Part shown: piece after piece, positions 1-8,001 of the stretch | Layout: the number at the start of each line of letters is the position of its first letter | How positions within the stretch are numbered: position 1 is the stretch's first letter | Origin: Micromonospora lupini str. Lupac 08 | GTDB lineage: Bacteria > Actinomycetota > Actinomycetes > Mycobacteriales > Micromonosporaceae | Assembly: GCF_000297395.2 (NCBI RefSeq) | Contig: NZ_HF570108.1 | Coordinates: 2,894,106-2,958,105, forward strand | Length of the DNA: 64,000 nt | Direction: 5' to 3' | The notes under the pieces: model-generated | What the model saw: the letters and a program-made list of their open reading frames with translations, nothing else | Database searches by the model: none | Told to the model about the DNA's origin: nothing | Translations under genes and position numbers: made by a program

Positions 1-696
1 TGCTTCCTCTCCGGTGGGCCGGGGGAAGCCGGCGTGCCGGAAGGTCCAGTTCAAGTAGGACACCAGGGGCATGCCGGCCTCGCCCACGAAGTGCGCGTCG
101 GCGGATGCGTCGGGCAGGATTATGCCGTAGGGGCCACCGCCGCTGACGTTGTCCTTGTGGTAGTGGTCGGGCGCGACGGGAAGTAGGAATGGATCGTCCT
201 GGTCCTCCTGCCACGCCTCGATTTCTTCCGCGAAGTAGTCGCGGATGCCGCTGTTCGGGTAGCGGGAACCCGCCAACTCCAGCACGAGCGGGTCGGCCGC
301 GGCCGAGTTGGGCCATTGGGGGTGCGTTCCCACCAACCACACGTCGCCCACGATCCGGATCCACGACGACAGCACCATCGGGAGTGGGCCGAGACGCTGT
401 TCCAGCCAGTGAAGGAGCTCTTCTGCCTTCGGGCCGGGTGGCGTGTATGGCTCTGTCGGGGTCTGGTCGTCGTCGTTCTGGTGGAATCGGTAGCCCTGCT
501 CGCGCAGTCGCGCGACAAGCGTTTCGATGTTGCTCCGGGCTCGGCGGGCCATCTCGTCGCATACCGCCTGCGCCTGGGGGGCGAAGGCTGGCTCACGGAC
601 ACGGCTTCCCAGTTGCCGCATCTCGTGCCATACCCGATCTTGTTGCCCGTCGACGTAGCGGTCTACCCAGTCCAGGTGCTTAATCACTGCGATCAT
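1..696 (-). CDS. Hypothetical protein, partial (SMI1/SUKH-like C-terminal signature)
   Basis: The frame is open from the ATG at 696-694 down to base 1, so 232 residues are visible and the stop lies outside the window. The N-terminal half is helical and charged. The C-terminal half is aromatic-rich and ends near PLVSYLNWTFRHAGFPRP, which resembles the YLRxxFRWGGFPG signature of some actinobacterial SMI1/KNR4-like proteins. I infer that resemblance from memory. No catalytic motif is visible. A 10-bp palindrome (737-758) lies just upstream and may be leader structure. No operon partner is visible on this strand. Confidence 0.6.
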   Translation of the reverse strand, partial: MIAVIKHLDWVDRYVDGQQDRVWHEMRQLGSRVREPAFAPQAQAVCDEMARRARSNIETLVARLREQGYRFHQNDDDQTPTEPYTPPGPKAEELLHWLEQRLGPLPMVLSSWIRIVGDVWLVGTHPQWPNSAAADPLVLELAGSRYPNSGIRDYFAEEIEAWQEDQDDPFLLPVAPDHYHKDNVSGGGPYGIILPDASADAHFVGEAGMPLVSYLNWTFRHAGFPRPTGEEA

Positions 697-736
697 GGTG
701 GCGCAGGTGATGTCTTGCAGCAATGGTCCTTGCGAC

Positions 737-758
737 ACCGCGCGCCCAGGCGCGCGGT
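737..758. promoter_or_regulatory. Perfect 10-bp palindrome in the leader of the first gene
   Basis: ACCGCGCGCC is followed by CA and then GGCGCGCGGT, an uninterrupted 10-bp stem 41 bases upstream of the ATG at 696. It could be an operator or a leader hairpin. The rest of 697-905 shows no gene. Confidence 0.35.
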
Positions 759-905
759 ACCCAATCGCTCTAGCCGGTCGAAGGTTGGCGCCGCTGACGG
801 TCGCGAGGCAGGAGTACGTTCGGACAGCCTGGCATGGGAAGCGCTTGACGATCCGCGGTAACGAACCCGGTAACCGAGGGGATCGCAACGGGCGGATCGT
901 TCACG

Positions 906-1460
906 GTGGGCAGCCTGCTCCCCGGCCTCGATAGGGTCGTGCACGCGCGTCGGACGAACCCGGACGAGGCGCGGGAGTTGATCCAGGCAGTGCTGCGCGA
1001 CCGGCGGGCCATCACCGCATACGCGACCGGAGCGCGCGCTGCTCGCCCTGCCTTTGGCAACTTCTGGGCTAGCTACACCAGCGGCTTCGGCAGTGTGCTG
1101 CGCGGCTACGGACCTGTCACCGCCTCTCTGAGCCTGCTGGGCGGACGTCGCATCATCGATTCCTCGCCGGCACCACCATCGTCGAATACAAAACGGGTCA
1201 CTTCGACGATGGTGGTGACCTTGATGCTCTCGTCGAGCAGGTGCTGGCCTATGCCCTCCTCGCAGCAGGATCCGGCCATCCGGTCACCGCAGTCGTCATG
1301 TATCTCGCCCGCTACCATGTGCTTGTCCGCTACCCCCTCGACATGTTCCTTGCCCGCCTCGCCGGGCAACCCATCGACGTCACCGAAGTTGGTCGTCGCT
1401 TCGCCGCCCTCGTTGACCGAGCGAACCGCTGGGGCGGCGTCCTTCCTGGACGTCGCGCAC
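906..1460 (+). pseudogene. Frameshifted remnant of a nuclease-like (PD-(D/E)XK-like) protein
   Basis: Two pieces in different frames join into one plausible protein. The first runs from a GTG at 906 to about 1160 (VGSLLPGLDRVV... to ...LLGGRRIID). The second continues as FLAGTTIVEYKTGHFDD and ends around GRRFAALVDRANRWGG near 1440. Adding one T at about 1162 would restore the frame. The stretch with a conserved E-x-K after a hydrophobic strand resembles the core of PD-(D/E)XK-type proteins of actinobacteria, an inference from the motif alone. The region after 1450 loses coding character in this frame. I regard it as a decayed gene, not as two small ones. Confidence 0.45.
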
Positions 1461-1640
1461 GCGGCGTTCGCGGCGCTGACCCCCCAGGCGTCCGGCCGGT
1501 CGGCGGCGAACCGCCGGTTGACCAGGTCCCCGCCGGGCTGCGCCGCCGGGTCCGACGGCTCACTCGGCCCCGCACTCCGTAGGCGGAATGCCTCATCGAA
1601 GATGGTCCGCAGCGCACAGAGAATTCCGGCCATCCACCGT
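1449..1640 (-). pseudogene. Short coding-like fragment of unknown family
   Basis: On the minus strand about 64 codons from an ATG near 1632 show strong G/C third-position bias and a protein-like sequence (CALRTIFDEAFRLRS, later DLVNRRFAADRPDAW). The frame continues past 1449 but the sequence stops looking like protein there. I do not recognise the family. It is most likely a fragment left by rearrangement, in line with the neighbouring nuclease-like remnant. Confidence 0.25.
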
Positions 1641-1675
1641 TCGAGACTGTTCGAGACTGTTCGAGATGCTCGAAC
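1639..1675. repeat. Tandem GTTCGAGACT repeats ending in a palindrome
   Basis: The 10-mer GTTCGAGACT occurs at 1639-1648 and 1649-1658, and a third GTTCGAG starts at 1659. The third copy is half of a perfect inverted repeat, GTTCGAG-ATG-CTCGAAC (1659-1675). This could be a multi-copy regulator site upstream of the small ORF at 1725. No known regulator is implied. Confidence 0.5.
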
Positions 1676-1724
1676 CCGTAGTTGCGCTCGGATAGGTTTC
1701 AGCACATCGATTTGAGCGGCGTCT

Positions 1725-2045
1725 ATGCGGCCCTCAGGAGGCGATGTGCACACATTCCGCCATTCGCCGGCTCCGGCTGCCAGCCTACTCCGTGCCCTGG
1801 TGGTCGTGCCCCTCACAACCCCCGCCAGTGCCGCCCGCCCATCGATCCCGAACGTCAACCGACCCTATTACCACCGTTTTCCCCGGAACAGCTCCGGCGC
1901 CTCCGTCCACGTACTGAACAGCACCGGTGAGAGGGTGCTCAACCGGCGGCACACGGACCAGAGCAGGGTGGGTCTGGCCCTGAATGTTGATCCCGGACAG
2001 ACGAGGTGGTCGCAGGTGCGACGCCTCGGTCTCTGGTGGGGCTAG
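1725..2045 (+). CDS. Small putative secreted protein ending at the IS630 target site
   Basis: The ORF has 106 codons. Near its N terminus is a hydrophobic stretch (SLLRALVVVPLTTPASA) that could be a signal peptide with an A-x-A-like cleavage region. The rest is basic and polar with no recognisable domain. Its TAG stop contains the TA dinucleotide that became the IS630 target (2043-2044). The stop would also have been TAG before insertion, so the IS did not truncate it. A repeat/palindrome cluster lies 50 bases upstream. The third-position bias is weaker than in clear genes nearby, so it may be non-coding. Confidence 0.25.
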   Translation: MRPSGGDVHTFRHSPAPAASLLRALVVVPLTTPASAARPSIPNVNRPYYHRFPRNSSGASVHVLNSTGERVLNRRHTDQSRVGLALNVDPGQTRWSQVRRLGLWWG

Positions 2046-3240
2046 TGCCTCGTCTTTGAACGTTGATCGTGTAATCCGCCGGTTCTGAGGGCGTTTCGGG
2101 CAGGCTGTCTCCCATCGGTTGGCTGTGGGAGGTGATGGTCGTGGGCAGACGCCCGGAGGTGTTCGTCCGGCAGGTGTCGATGGTCGAGGGTCAGCGGTTG
2201 CAGAAGATCACCCGCACGGCGAAGGACCCGGTGAAGCTTCGGCGGGCGATCGTGGTGTTGATGTCGGCCCAGGGTCAACCTGCACCGGACATCGCTCACC
2301 TGCTGAAGGTGACCGAGGACTACGTCCGCGACGTGATCCACGCGTTCAACGATCGGGGGTTCGACGCGCTGGACCCAAAATGGAGCGGGGGCGCACCGAG
2401 ACGGATCGATGAGCAGACTCGTGACTGGATCTGCGTCATCGCCCGGTGCGACCCCCGCTTCCTCGGCCAGCCGTTCTCCTGCTGGTCCCTGTCGAAGCTG
2501 TGCGAGTACCTCATCGCCGCCGGCTATGTCACCACGATCAGCGTCGAGACCGTTCGCCGGATCCTGCACGAGCGTGGCGTGTCCTGGCAGGCCACCAAGA
2601 CGTGGAAGGCCAGCACCGACCCCGACTTCACGACGAAGATGCGCCGGATCCTGGACCTCTACGACCACCCGCCGCCGGCTGGCCGGGTCCTCTGCGTGGA
2701 CGAGTTCGGCCCACTGAACCTGCAACCCCGCCCGGGACGGGCATGGCGCCCGGTCGGACAACCTGTGCGACTACGCGCCACCTACACCCGCGACCAAGGT
2801 GTGCGACACATGATCGCCGCCCTCGACCTGAGCACCGGCAAGCTGCACTACCGCATCCGCGACCGCAAACGCTGGCGCGAGTTCCTCAGCTTCCTCAAGA
2901 CCCTGCGCGCCCGCTGGCCCGGCGAGCACCTCTACCTGATCTGCGACAACTTCTCCCCGCACAAACACCCCGAGGTCCGCGCCTGGTGCGCCACCAACCA
3001 CGTCGACCTGGTCTTCCTACCCACCTACGCCTCCTGGCTGAACTGGATCGAAGCCGAGTTCGCCGCCGTGCGCTACTTCGCCCTCAACGGCACCGACCAC
3101 CGCAGCCACGCCGAGCAAGACACCGCGATCGGCAGCTACATCCGGTGGCGCAACCAGCGAGCCCGACCCAAGACCGGATTCGCGATCGACTCAAAAATCC
3201 GCCACCCGGATTACCCGTTCAAGGCTGCATGACGAGGCAC
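2045..3240 (+). mobile_element. Intact IS630-family insertion sequence
   Basis: The element is 1196 bp. Its termini are matching inverted repeats: GTGCCTCGTC at the left end and GACGAGGCAC at the right. It is flanked by a duplicated TA (2043-2044 and 3241-3242), the hallmark of IS630/Tc1-type transposition. It carries one full-length transposase in the same orientation. Both ends and the transposase look undamaged, which suggests a recent insertion compared with the eroded sequence around it. Confidence 0.93.
2135..3232 (+). CDS. IS630-family transposase (DDE)
   Basis: This protein catalyses cut-and-paste transposition at TA sites. The N-terminal ~110 residues form helix-turn-helix domains (AIVVLMSAQGQPAPDIAHLL, then VTEDYVRDVIHAFNDRGF). 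The C-terminal catalytic core shows CVDEFGP (D near residue 189), CDNFSPHK (D near 270) and WLNWIEAEF (E near 305), so all three acidic residues are present. Length, about 365 residues, is normal for the family and no frameshift is needed. The GGGAGG at 2127-2132 is only two bases from the ATG at 2135, so the GTG at 2141 (eight-base spacer) is an alternative start. The stop lies 8 bases from the right end of the element. Confidence 0.93.
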   Translation: MVVGRRPEVFVRQVSMVEGQRLQKITRTAKDPVKLRRAIVVLMSAQGQPAPDIAHLLKVTEDYVRDVIHAFNDRGFDALDPKWSGGAPRRIDEQTRDWICVIARCDPRFLGQPFSCWSLSKLCEYLIAAGYVTTISVETVRRILHERGVSWQATKTWKASTDPDFTTKMRRILDLYDHPPPAGRVLCVDEFGPLNLQPRPGRAWRPVGQPVRLRATYTRDQGVRHMIAALDLSTGKLHYRIRDRKRWREFLSFLKTLRARWPGEHLYLICDNFSPHKHPEVRAWCATNHVDLVFLPTYASWLNWIEAEFAAVRYFALNGTDHRSHAEQDTAIGSYIRWRNQRARPKTGFAIDSKIRHPDYPFKAA

Positions 3241-3245
3241 TAGCA

Positions 3246-4648
3246 ATGGCCCGGCGTGCTCAGGTCGCGGTTGGTGTCGCGGCAACATTGGTGTTGGCCG
3301 GTACCACGGCCGTCCTGCCCAATGCGGCTGAGGCGGCCTCGGCGCCACCGCCAGCCCTCGCGCCCGCAGATCCGCAGCCGACGGCGCACGCCAGTCGGCC
3401 GGAGGTCGCCCCGGCGCAGCGCGACACAGTACTGGGCAAGGGCTGGCGAAGTTCGACCGACATCGCCTGGACCACCTCCGGTGATGCCAACGGGCTGCAC
3501 ATCCTGGCGGCGAAAGCCGGCGATGGGTACGCCTGGCACACGATCACCACCCTGTCTGAGCCTGGTTTCGAAGCCGACGCCTGGATCGGGAACGTCTGCG
3601 TCACCGGTTCGGGCCGCCGGCTGGCGGCCACGTACACGCCGCGGACGTTCACCAACAGTGGAGCGCTCTTCACGCGGGGCGCGTTCACGGCGGTGGTGGA
3701 CCTGGGCACGGGGAGGGTGACGAAGCTGCCGTTGCGGGCGAGCCTCGCGTACTACAGCCCCGGTTGTGGCATTGGCGAGTCCGTCGTGTTCACCCAGCCG
3801 GCCGATGAGGACAGCTCGCGTACCCGGCTGGTGCGGGTCGACGCGGGAAACGGCAAACGGGCCGCGGCTGTCGAGCAGACCGGTCAGGTGACCTCAGCGG
3901 TGCCGTTCGCCGACGGCACGATCGCGGCGGCCGACCGGCACCGGATCGTCGGCATCGGCGCCGACGGCCGGCGACGGGCCCTGGCGCGCACCCACGCCGT
4001 CCCGTTCACGATCGTCGTTGGTCCGGACGGCGGCCTGACGTACCTCGACCACGCGGACGGCAAGGGCTTGGTGCAGCATCTGCCGCGCAAGGCAAGCAGG
4101 CCGAGCACGGTGGCGCGCGGCGACCTCACCGGAATTGGCCTGACCCGCGACGCGACCGGTCGCGCCTACGTCACGGGATCCGCCACCGGTGAACGGTCCG
4201 GCGTGGCGGGGACTCCCGCCCTGCCGAAGGAAACGCTGGCTTCGACGAGGGGCGAGTCCTTCGTGACCTCCACCGGCTGGTCGGCGGCCGGAGCCCGGCA
4301 ACCGGACCCGACACCTGCGGTGGAGGTCGCGCTCGCCATTCGTTCCACCGGCCATCGGCTTCACTTCACCGTCGACGTGACGGCCAGCGGCGACCCGGCC
4401 GGCCGGGGACCGAGCCCGGTGCCGGGGACCGCCACGCGTCAGCGCATCGCTGCCGCCGCCGGCTCGACGACGAACCCGGTTGAGGACGAGCGGACCTGCG
4501 CGGTGCCCCGCAACGACCCGCGTAACCAGGCTGGACACACATGTACGGCATCTACTTCGACAGCCATTACACGTTCCGTGCCTGTTGGGTGGAGGACATT
4601 ACCTCGCCGCCCCTGCAGACCTGTACCGATCCGATCACCTTCGGCTGA
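3246..4648 (+). pseudogene. Decayed large secreted protein gene with out-of-frame C-terminal tail
   Basis: The ATG at 3246 opens a clear signal peptide (MARRAQVAVGVAATLVLAGT, cleavage near AAEAA) followed by about 400 residues with beta-propeller-like character. Near 4490 the frame reads ERTCAVPRNDPRNQ, a motif I associate with the middle of long secreted actinobacterial proteins. The sense then breaks. A good C-terminal sequence (YGIYFDSHYTFRACWVED, stopping at 4648) follows in another frame (4541-4648), while the original frame runs on to 4676 as nonsense. I infer an internal deletion that removed the rest of the protein and shifted the frame. The IS630 right end lies 5 bases upstream of the ATG. 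Confidence 0.55.
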
Positions 4649-4754
4649 CCGAGGGCCAGGGTCACGGCCTCCGTGAGGGTCGTGACCCAGACGCCGGGCG
4701 TTCGGCGTTTCCGCCACACGTCATAGCCAAAGACCCACACAAGGGGGAATGCGA

Positions 4755-6191
4755 ATGTTTGACAACGGGCGCCGGCTTCGGCGCGGTCACCGTCTGGGGT
4801 TGGCCTCTCTGCTCGTGAGCGTGTTGGTGGCGGTGTCGTCCGGGCAGCCGGTCTACGCGGCCAACCTCGGTAGCGAGCCGACCCTGCCCTACGCGCAGCC
4901 GGGCAACACCAGCCTGCCCAGGGCTGGGTGCGACACGACCGCCACCGACCCGAAGAATCCGCCGGTCAACAGTCCGGCGGCGGTGCAGGTGATCTACGCG
5001 TGGAATGACTCCACCGGTAACCAGTACGCCGCCAACGTCGAGAACGCCGCCCGCGTCGTGGACCGCGTCGACTGGCTGCTCGACCAGGCCAGCGACTATG
5101 ACCAGCACTTCACGTTCAGCTGCCGATCGACGACCACCAGCACGTACAACCAGTATGCGCAGGCGATGGTGACGTCGGAGAAGATCGACACTCCGAGCAC
5201 CGACTTCTGGTCGATCGCGAACGAGTTGGCGGCCAAGGGGTACGACGACAGCAACCGCTGGTACGTGGTCCTGACGGAGTTCGCCGCGCCGTCCGCCTCG
5301 GCACACTGGTGTCCGACCAGTGGAGGCAGCGGCTGCGTCTCCATCGTTGAGGCATGGGACAGTGGAGTCGTCGGGCACGAGATGGCGCACCTGCTCGGTG
5401 CCGGTCACGCCTACATGACCGAGCACGTCTGGCAGGACTCGAGCGGTAGCTGGCAGGCCGAGCAATACTGCCCCGACATCATGATGTGCGCCGGCGACTG
5501 GTGGGCCTTCGACATGGGCTACCGCCAGAACTACGACCCGAGCGAGACCAGCGCAAGGTTCTATGTCGACAATTATCCGTCAACGACGACGAACAACGCG
5601 GCGGTTCACCCGCTGCTCACCTCGCCGGTGTGCTGCGACGTCGGCGCCAACAACGACCTGCTGACCGCGCAGGAGCGGACCATCGAGGCACAGGTACCTG
5701 GCACGTCGAACCCCACCGGGTTCACCACCTCCGGCTCCGGGGCCACCATCTCGGTCACCCCGCAGGGCTCGTACACCGGCGTTTCCGCCCGCTACTTCGA
5801 CAACCGTCGCTCGTTGCAGTTCGTCAGCTCACCGCAGCCGGCGGAGAAGTCGGTAATGGTGAGCCGTAGGCCGTCGGTGACGGTCGGGCACAACTACAAG
5901 TTCTACGTCCGGCTTCGCGCCGACTCCGGCACCGCCGCGCTGCGCATGCGGTGGTACAACTCCGGCGGCACGCTGCTGTCCACGTCGACCAGCAGCTGGT
6001 TCGGCCTGACGTCGAACTGGTGGGAGTGGTCGCACGAAGCGGTCGCCCCGGCGAACGCGGCCACCGTGCAGATCTCCGTGGTGGCACCGGCCGGTGGCTC
6101 CCAACCGGCGACCCTGACCATGCACGTGGACACACTGCAACTGACCGACTGCAGCGCCAACCAGAACTCACTGTGCCGCCCCAGTACCTGA
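4755..6191 (+). CDS. Secreted zinc metalloprotease-like protein (HExxHxxGxxH) with C-terminal carbohydrate-binding-like domain
   Basis: The precursor is 478 residues. A long signal peptide (LGLASLLVSVLVAVSS) is followed by a cysteine-containing domain with VVGHEMAHLLGAGHA near residue 205, the metzincin zinc-binding signature with the catalytic Glu intact. A conserved Met-containing stretch (CPDIMMCAGDW) follows and could be the Met-turn. From about residue 310 to the end the sequence is beta-rich (GHNYKFYVRLRADSGTAALR) and resembles the CBM4/9 jelly-roll type. It probably acts outside the cell on proteins or on polymer-bound substrates. AGGGGG at 4742-4747 is seven bases from the ATG at 4755 but almost touches the ATG at 4749, so the second ATG is preferred. 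Confidence 0.85.
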   Translation: MFDNGRRLRRGHRLGLASLLVSVLVAVSSGQPVYAANLGSEPTLPYAQPGNTSLPRAGCDTTATDPKNPPVNSPAAVQVIYAWNDSTGNQYAANVENAARVVDRVDWLLDQASDYDQHFTFSCRSTTTSTYNQYAQAMVTSEKIDTPSTDFWSIANELAAKGYDDSNRWYVVLTEFAAPSASAHWCPTSGGSGCVSIVEAWDSGVVGHEMAHLLGAGHAYMTEHVWQDSSGSWQAEQYCPDIMMCAGDWWAFDMGYRQNYDPSETSARFYVDNYPSTTTNNAAVHPLLTSPVCCDVGANNDLLTAQERTIEAQVPGTSNPTGFTTSGSGATISVTPQGSYTGVSARYFDNRRSLQFVSSPQPAEKSVMVSRRPSVTVGHNYKFYVRLRADSGTAALRMRWYNSGGTLLSTSTSSWFGLTSNWWEWSHEAVAPANAATVQISVVAPAGGSQPATLTMHVDTLQLTDCSANQNSLCRPST

Positions 6192-6250
6192 TGTCACCCA
6201 GGTGATCCGGCCTTTCCCCGCGTCGCGCTCCCGCGACGTGGGGAAGGCTG

Positions 6251-6433
6251 TATCTGCCCTTGATCGCCGCGGTCATCGCGCAGGCCAAGGGCATCATCAC
6301 GGCCGAACGCCGCTGCAGCCCCGCCGAAGCCTTCGCGATACTGTCCAAGGTGTCGCAGGACTCCAACCGCAGGGCCCGCGGCGTGGCCCAGGCTCTCGTC
6401 GATCGGGCAACCGGGAATCGCGCCACGCCCTGA
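6251..6433 (+). pseudogene. ANTAR-domain regulator fragment
   Basis: One frame reads IAQAKGIITAERRCSPAEAF followed by AILSKVSQDSNRRARGVAQA and stops at 6431-6433. This matches the RNA-binding ANTAR fold (AKG-I-M, the C-x-x-x-EAF helix and the SQ-x-x-N-x-K/R helix). No start codon or response-regulator/GAF part lies upstream, so this is the C-terminal end of a lost gene. Confidence 0.6.
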
Positions 6434-7471
6434 TCCGGTTCGGCGCCTCCGCCTCGCCGTCGAGATTTCCGTACCCCGCGCCGAGTACGACCACCAGTTG
6501 CCCCTGGTGCGCAACGACGGTTGGGTGACCCTGCACGCCGAGGCCGGCGAGACCGGCATGGGGGAGACCCCCAACTCGGTGCTCGAACCGTTCGCGGTCT
6601 CCGCGTCCGAGCCGCACCACCAGGACCTGGTGCTGCGGCCGCTCACCGGCACGGAGGTACGCGCTGGCGGTGTGGTCGACTCACGCACGTCCGCGCCGTG
6701 CCCGCCGGACGTCGCGCTGACCACGGACGGGCAGGTCACGCCCGGCACCGCCGAGCGGGTCGAGGTGGCGGTCACCGCCCGGTGCGCCGACGGGCTGCGC
6801 GGGGTCGACGCGACCGTCGCCGTCCCGACGGGCTGGACGGTCACGCCGGCCAGCGCCGACCTGGGCACGGTCGCGGCCGGCACGCCGGAGACGGCGGTGT
6901 TCCAGGTGACCGCCCCGGCCGGCACGGACATCGGTTCGTTCGACCTGACAGCCACGGTGGGCGCGACCTCCGGGGCCGGGTTCCCCAGCTCCGTCACGGC
7001 GGAGGTCACGGTGCGCACGCCGCTGCCCCCCGGCCAGGTGTGGCTGAGCGACCAACAGTGGACGGGCGAGTCCAACGGGTGGGGCCGGTCGAGAAGGACC
7101 GCAGCAACGGCGAGGACGCCGGCGGCGACGGCAACCCGATGCGTATCGACGGGGTCGCCTACGACAAGGGTCTCGGCGGGTCCGCGCTGTCGGTCATCTC
7201 GCTGGACCTGGGCGGGCGGTGCACCACGTTCCGCTCCGACGTCCGGGGTGGACGACGAGACAGGCAGTAACGGCTCGGTGGTGTTCGAGGTGTGGGTGGA
7301 CGGGGTTCGCAAGGCCCAGACCGGAGTGCTGACCGGCTCCGGCAGCCTCAGCCGCTCTCCGTCGACGCGACCGGCGGCCAGCGCCTCGAACTGCGCCTGA
7401 CCGACGGCGGCGACGGGGTCGGCAACGACCACGGTGACTGGGGCGCGGCCCGGCTGACCTGCGACGCCTGA
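6434..7471 (+). pseudogene. Frameshifted C-terminal half of a secreted glycosidase (NEW3 and NPCBM domains)
   Basis: Coding-like sequence starts around VEISVPRAEYDHQLPLVR and continues through a NEW3-type beta domain (GWTVTPASADLGTVAAGT, about 6830-7000). It then passes through an NPCBM/NEW2-type domain (GVAYDKGLGGSALSVISLDL, VVFEVWVDGVRKAQTGVL, LELRLTDGGDGVGNDHGDW). These pieces lie in three different frames, with shifts near 7085, 7245 and 7355, before a stop at 7469-7471. NPCBM with NEW3 usually forms the tail of alpha-galactosidases and related enzymes. No catalytic domain remains. Confidence 0.7.
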
Positions 7472-7667
7472 CCGAACCGGACGCGCGGCGGCGACCCCCG
7501 GGAGCCGCCGCGCCACCGTCCGGCCCGGTCGTCAGGGTGGAGGCCCGGCCTTCCGCCCGTTTGGGAGAATCGTGCGGGCGGCGGGTGTTCGTATCAGCGC
7601 CGTCCGTGGATCCGCACGGTCGCGTCGCGTACCGCGTCGTTGAGTCCACCAAACAGTTTCGGCTGGC

Positions 7668-7888
7668 GTGGCTGCTGGCCACGTGCGCGCGCCTGCTGTC
7701 GGGCCGGGCTACCTGCAGCACATCGTCGTTGTCGGCGCCGACACCGACGGCGACGCGTCCTGTACCGCGTCACCGACGAGGAACTGCTCAGCCTCGCCAA
7801 GCAGGCCGGCGAGCACTGGCAGGTGGCGCACCTGCGGGTGCACGCCGACCTGATCGTGTTCAGCCAGCACCAGGCTCCGGACCCGTAG
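7668..7888 (+). pseudogene. Short frameshifted remnant of unknown function
   Basis: GYLQHIVVVGADTDGDAS in one frame is followed after about 7765 by LYRVTDEELLSLAKQAGEHW and VAHLRVHADLIVF in another, ending with a TAG. Together they look like about 70 residues of one protein with a single frameshift. I do not recognise the family. Confidence 0.3.
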
Positions 7889-8001
7889 CGCGGCTGTCGC
7901 CGGCAGGGCAGCCGTCGCGGCTGAGTACCCACCGTTCCCCGCCGACCCGCACCAGCCACCGGCCACCGCAGTCGAGGGCACCACCTTCAGGAGAAGGCTC
8001 G

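Noticed and set aside
2043..2045. Suspicion that IS630 truncated the ORF at 1725-2045
   Set aside because: The TAG stop is rebuilt identically without the element because the base after the target TA on the right side is also G.
4480..4818. Alternative plus-strand frame overlapping the secreted-protein remnant
   Set aside because: Composition is arginine/histidine-rich shadow sequence and the other two frames give better protein sense.
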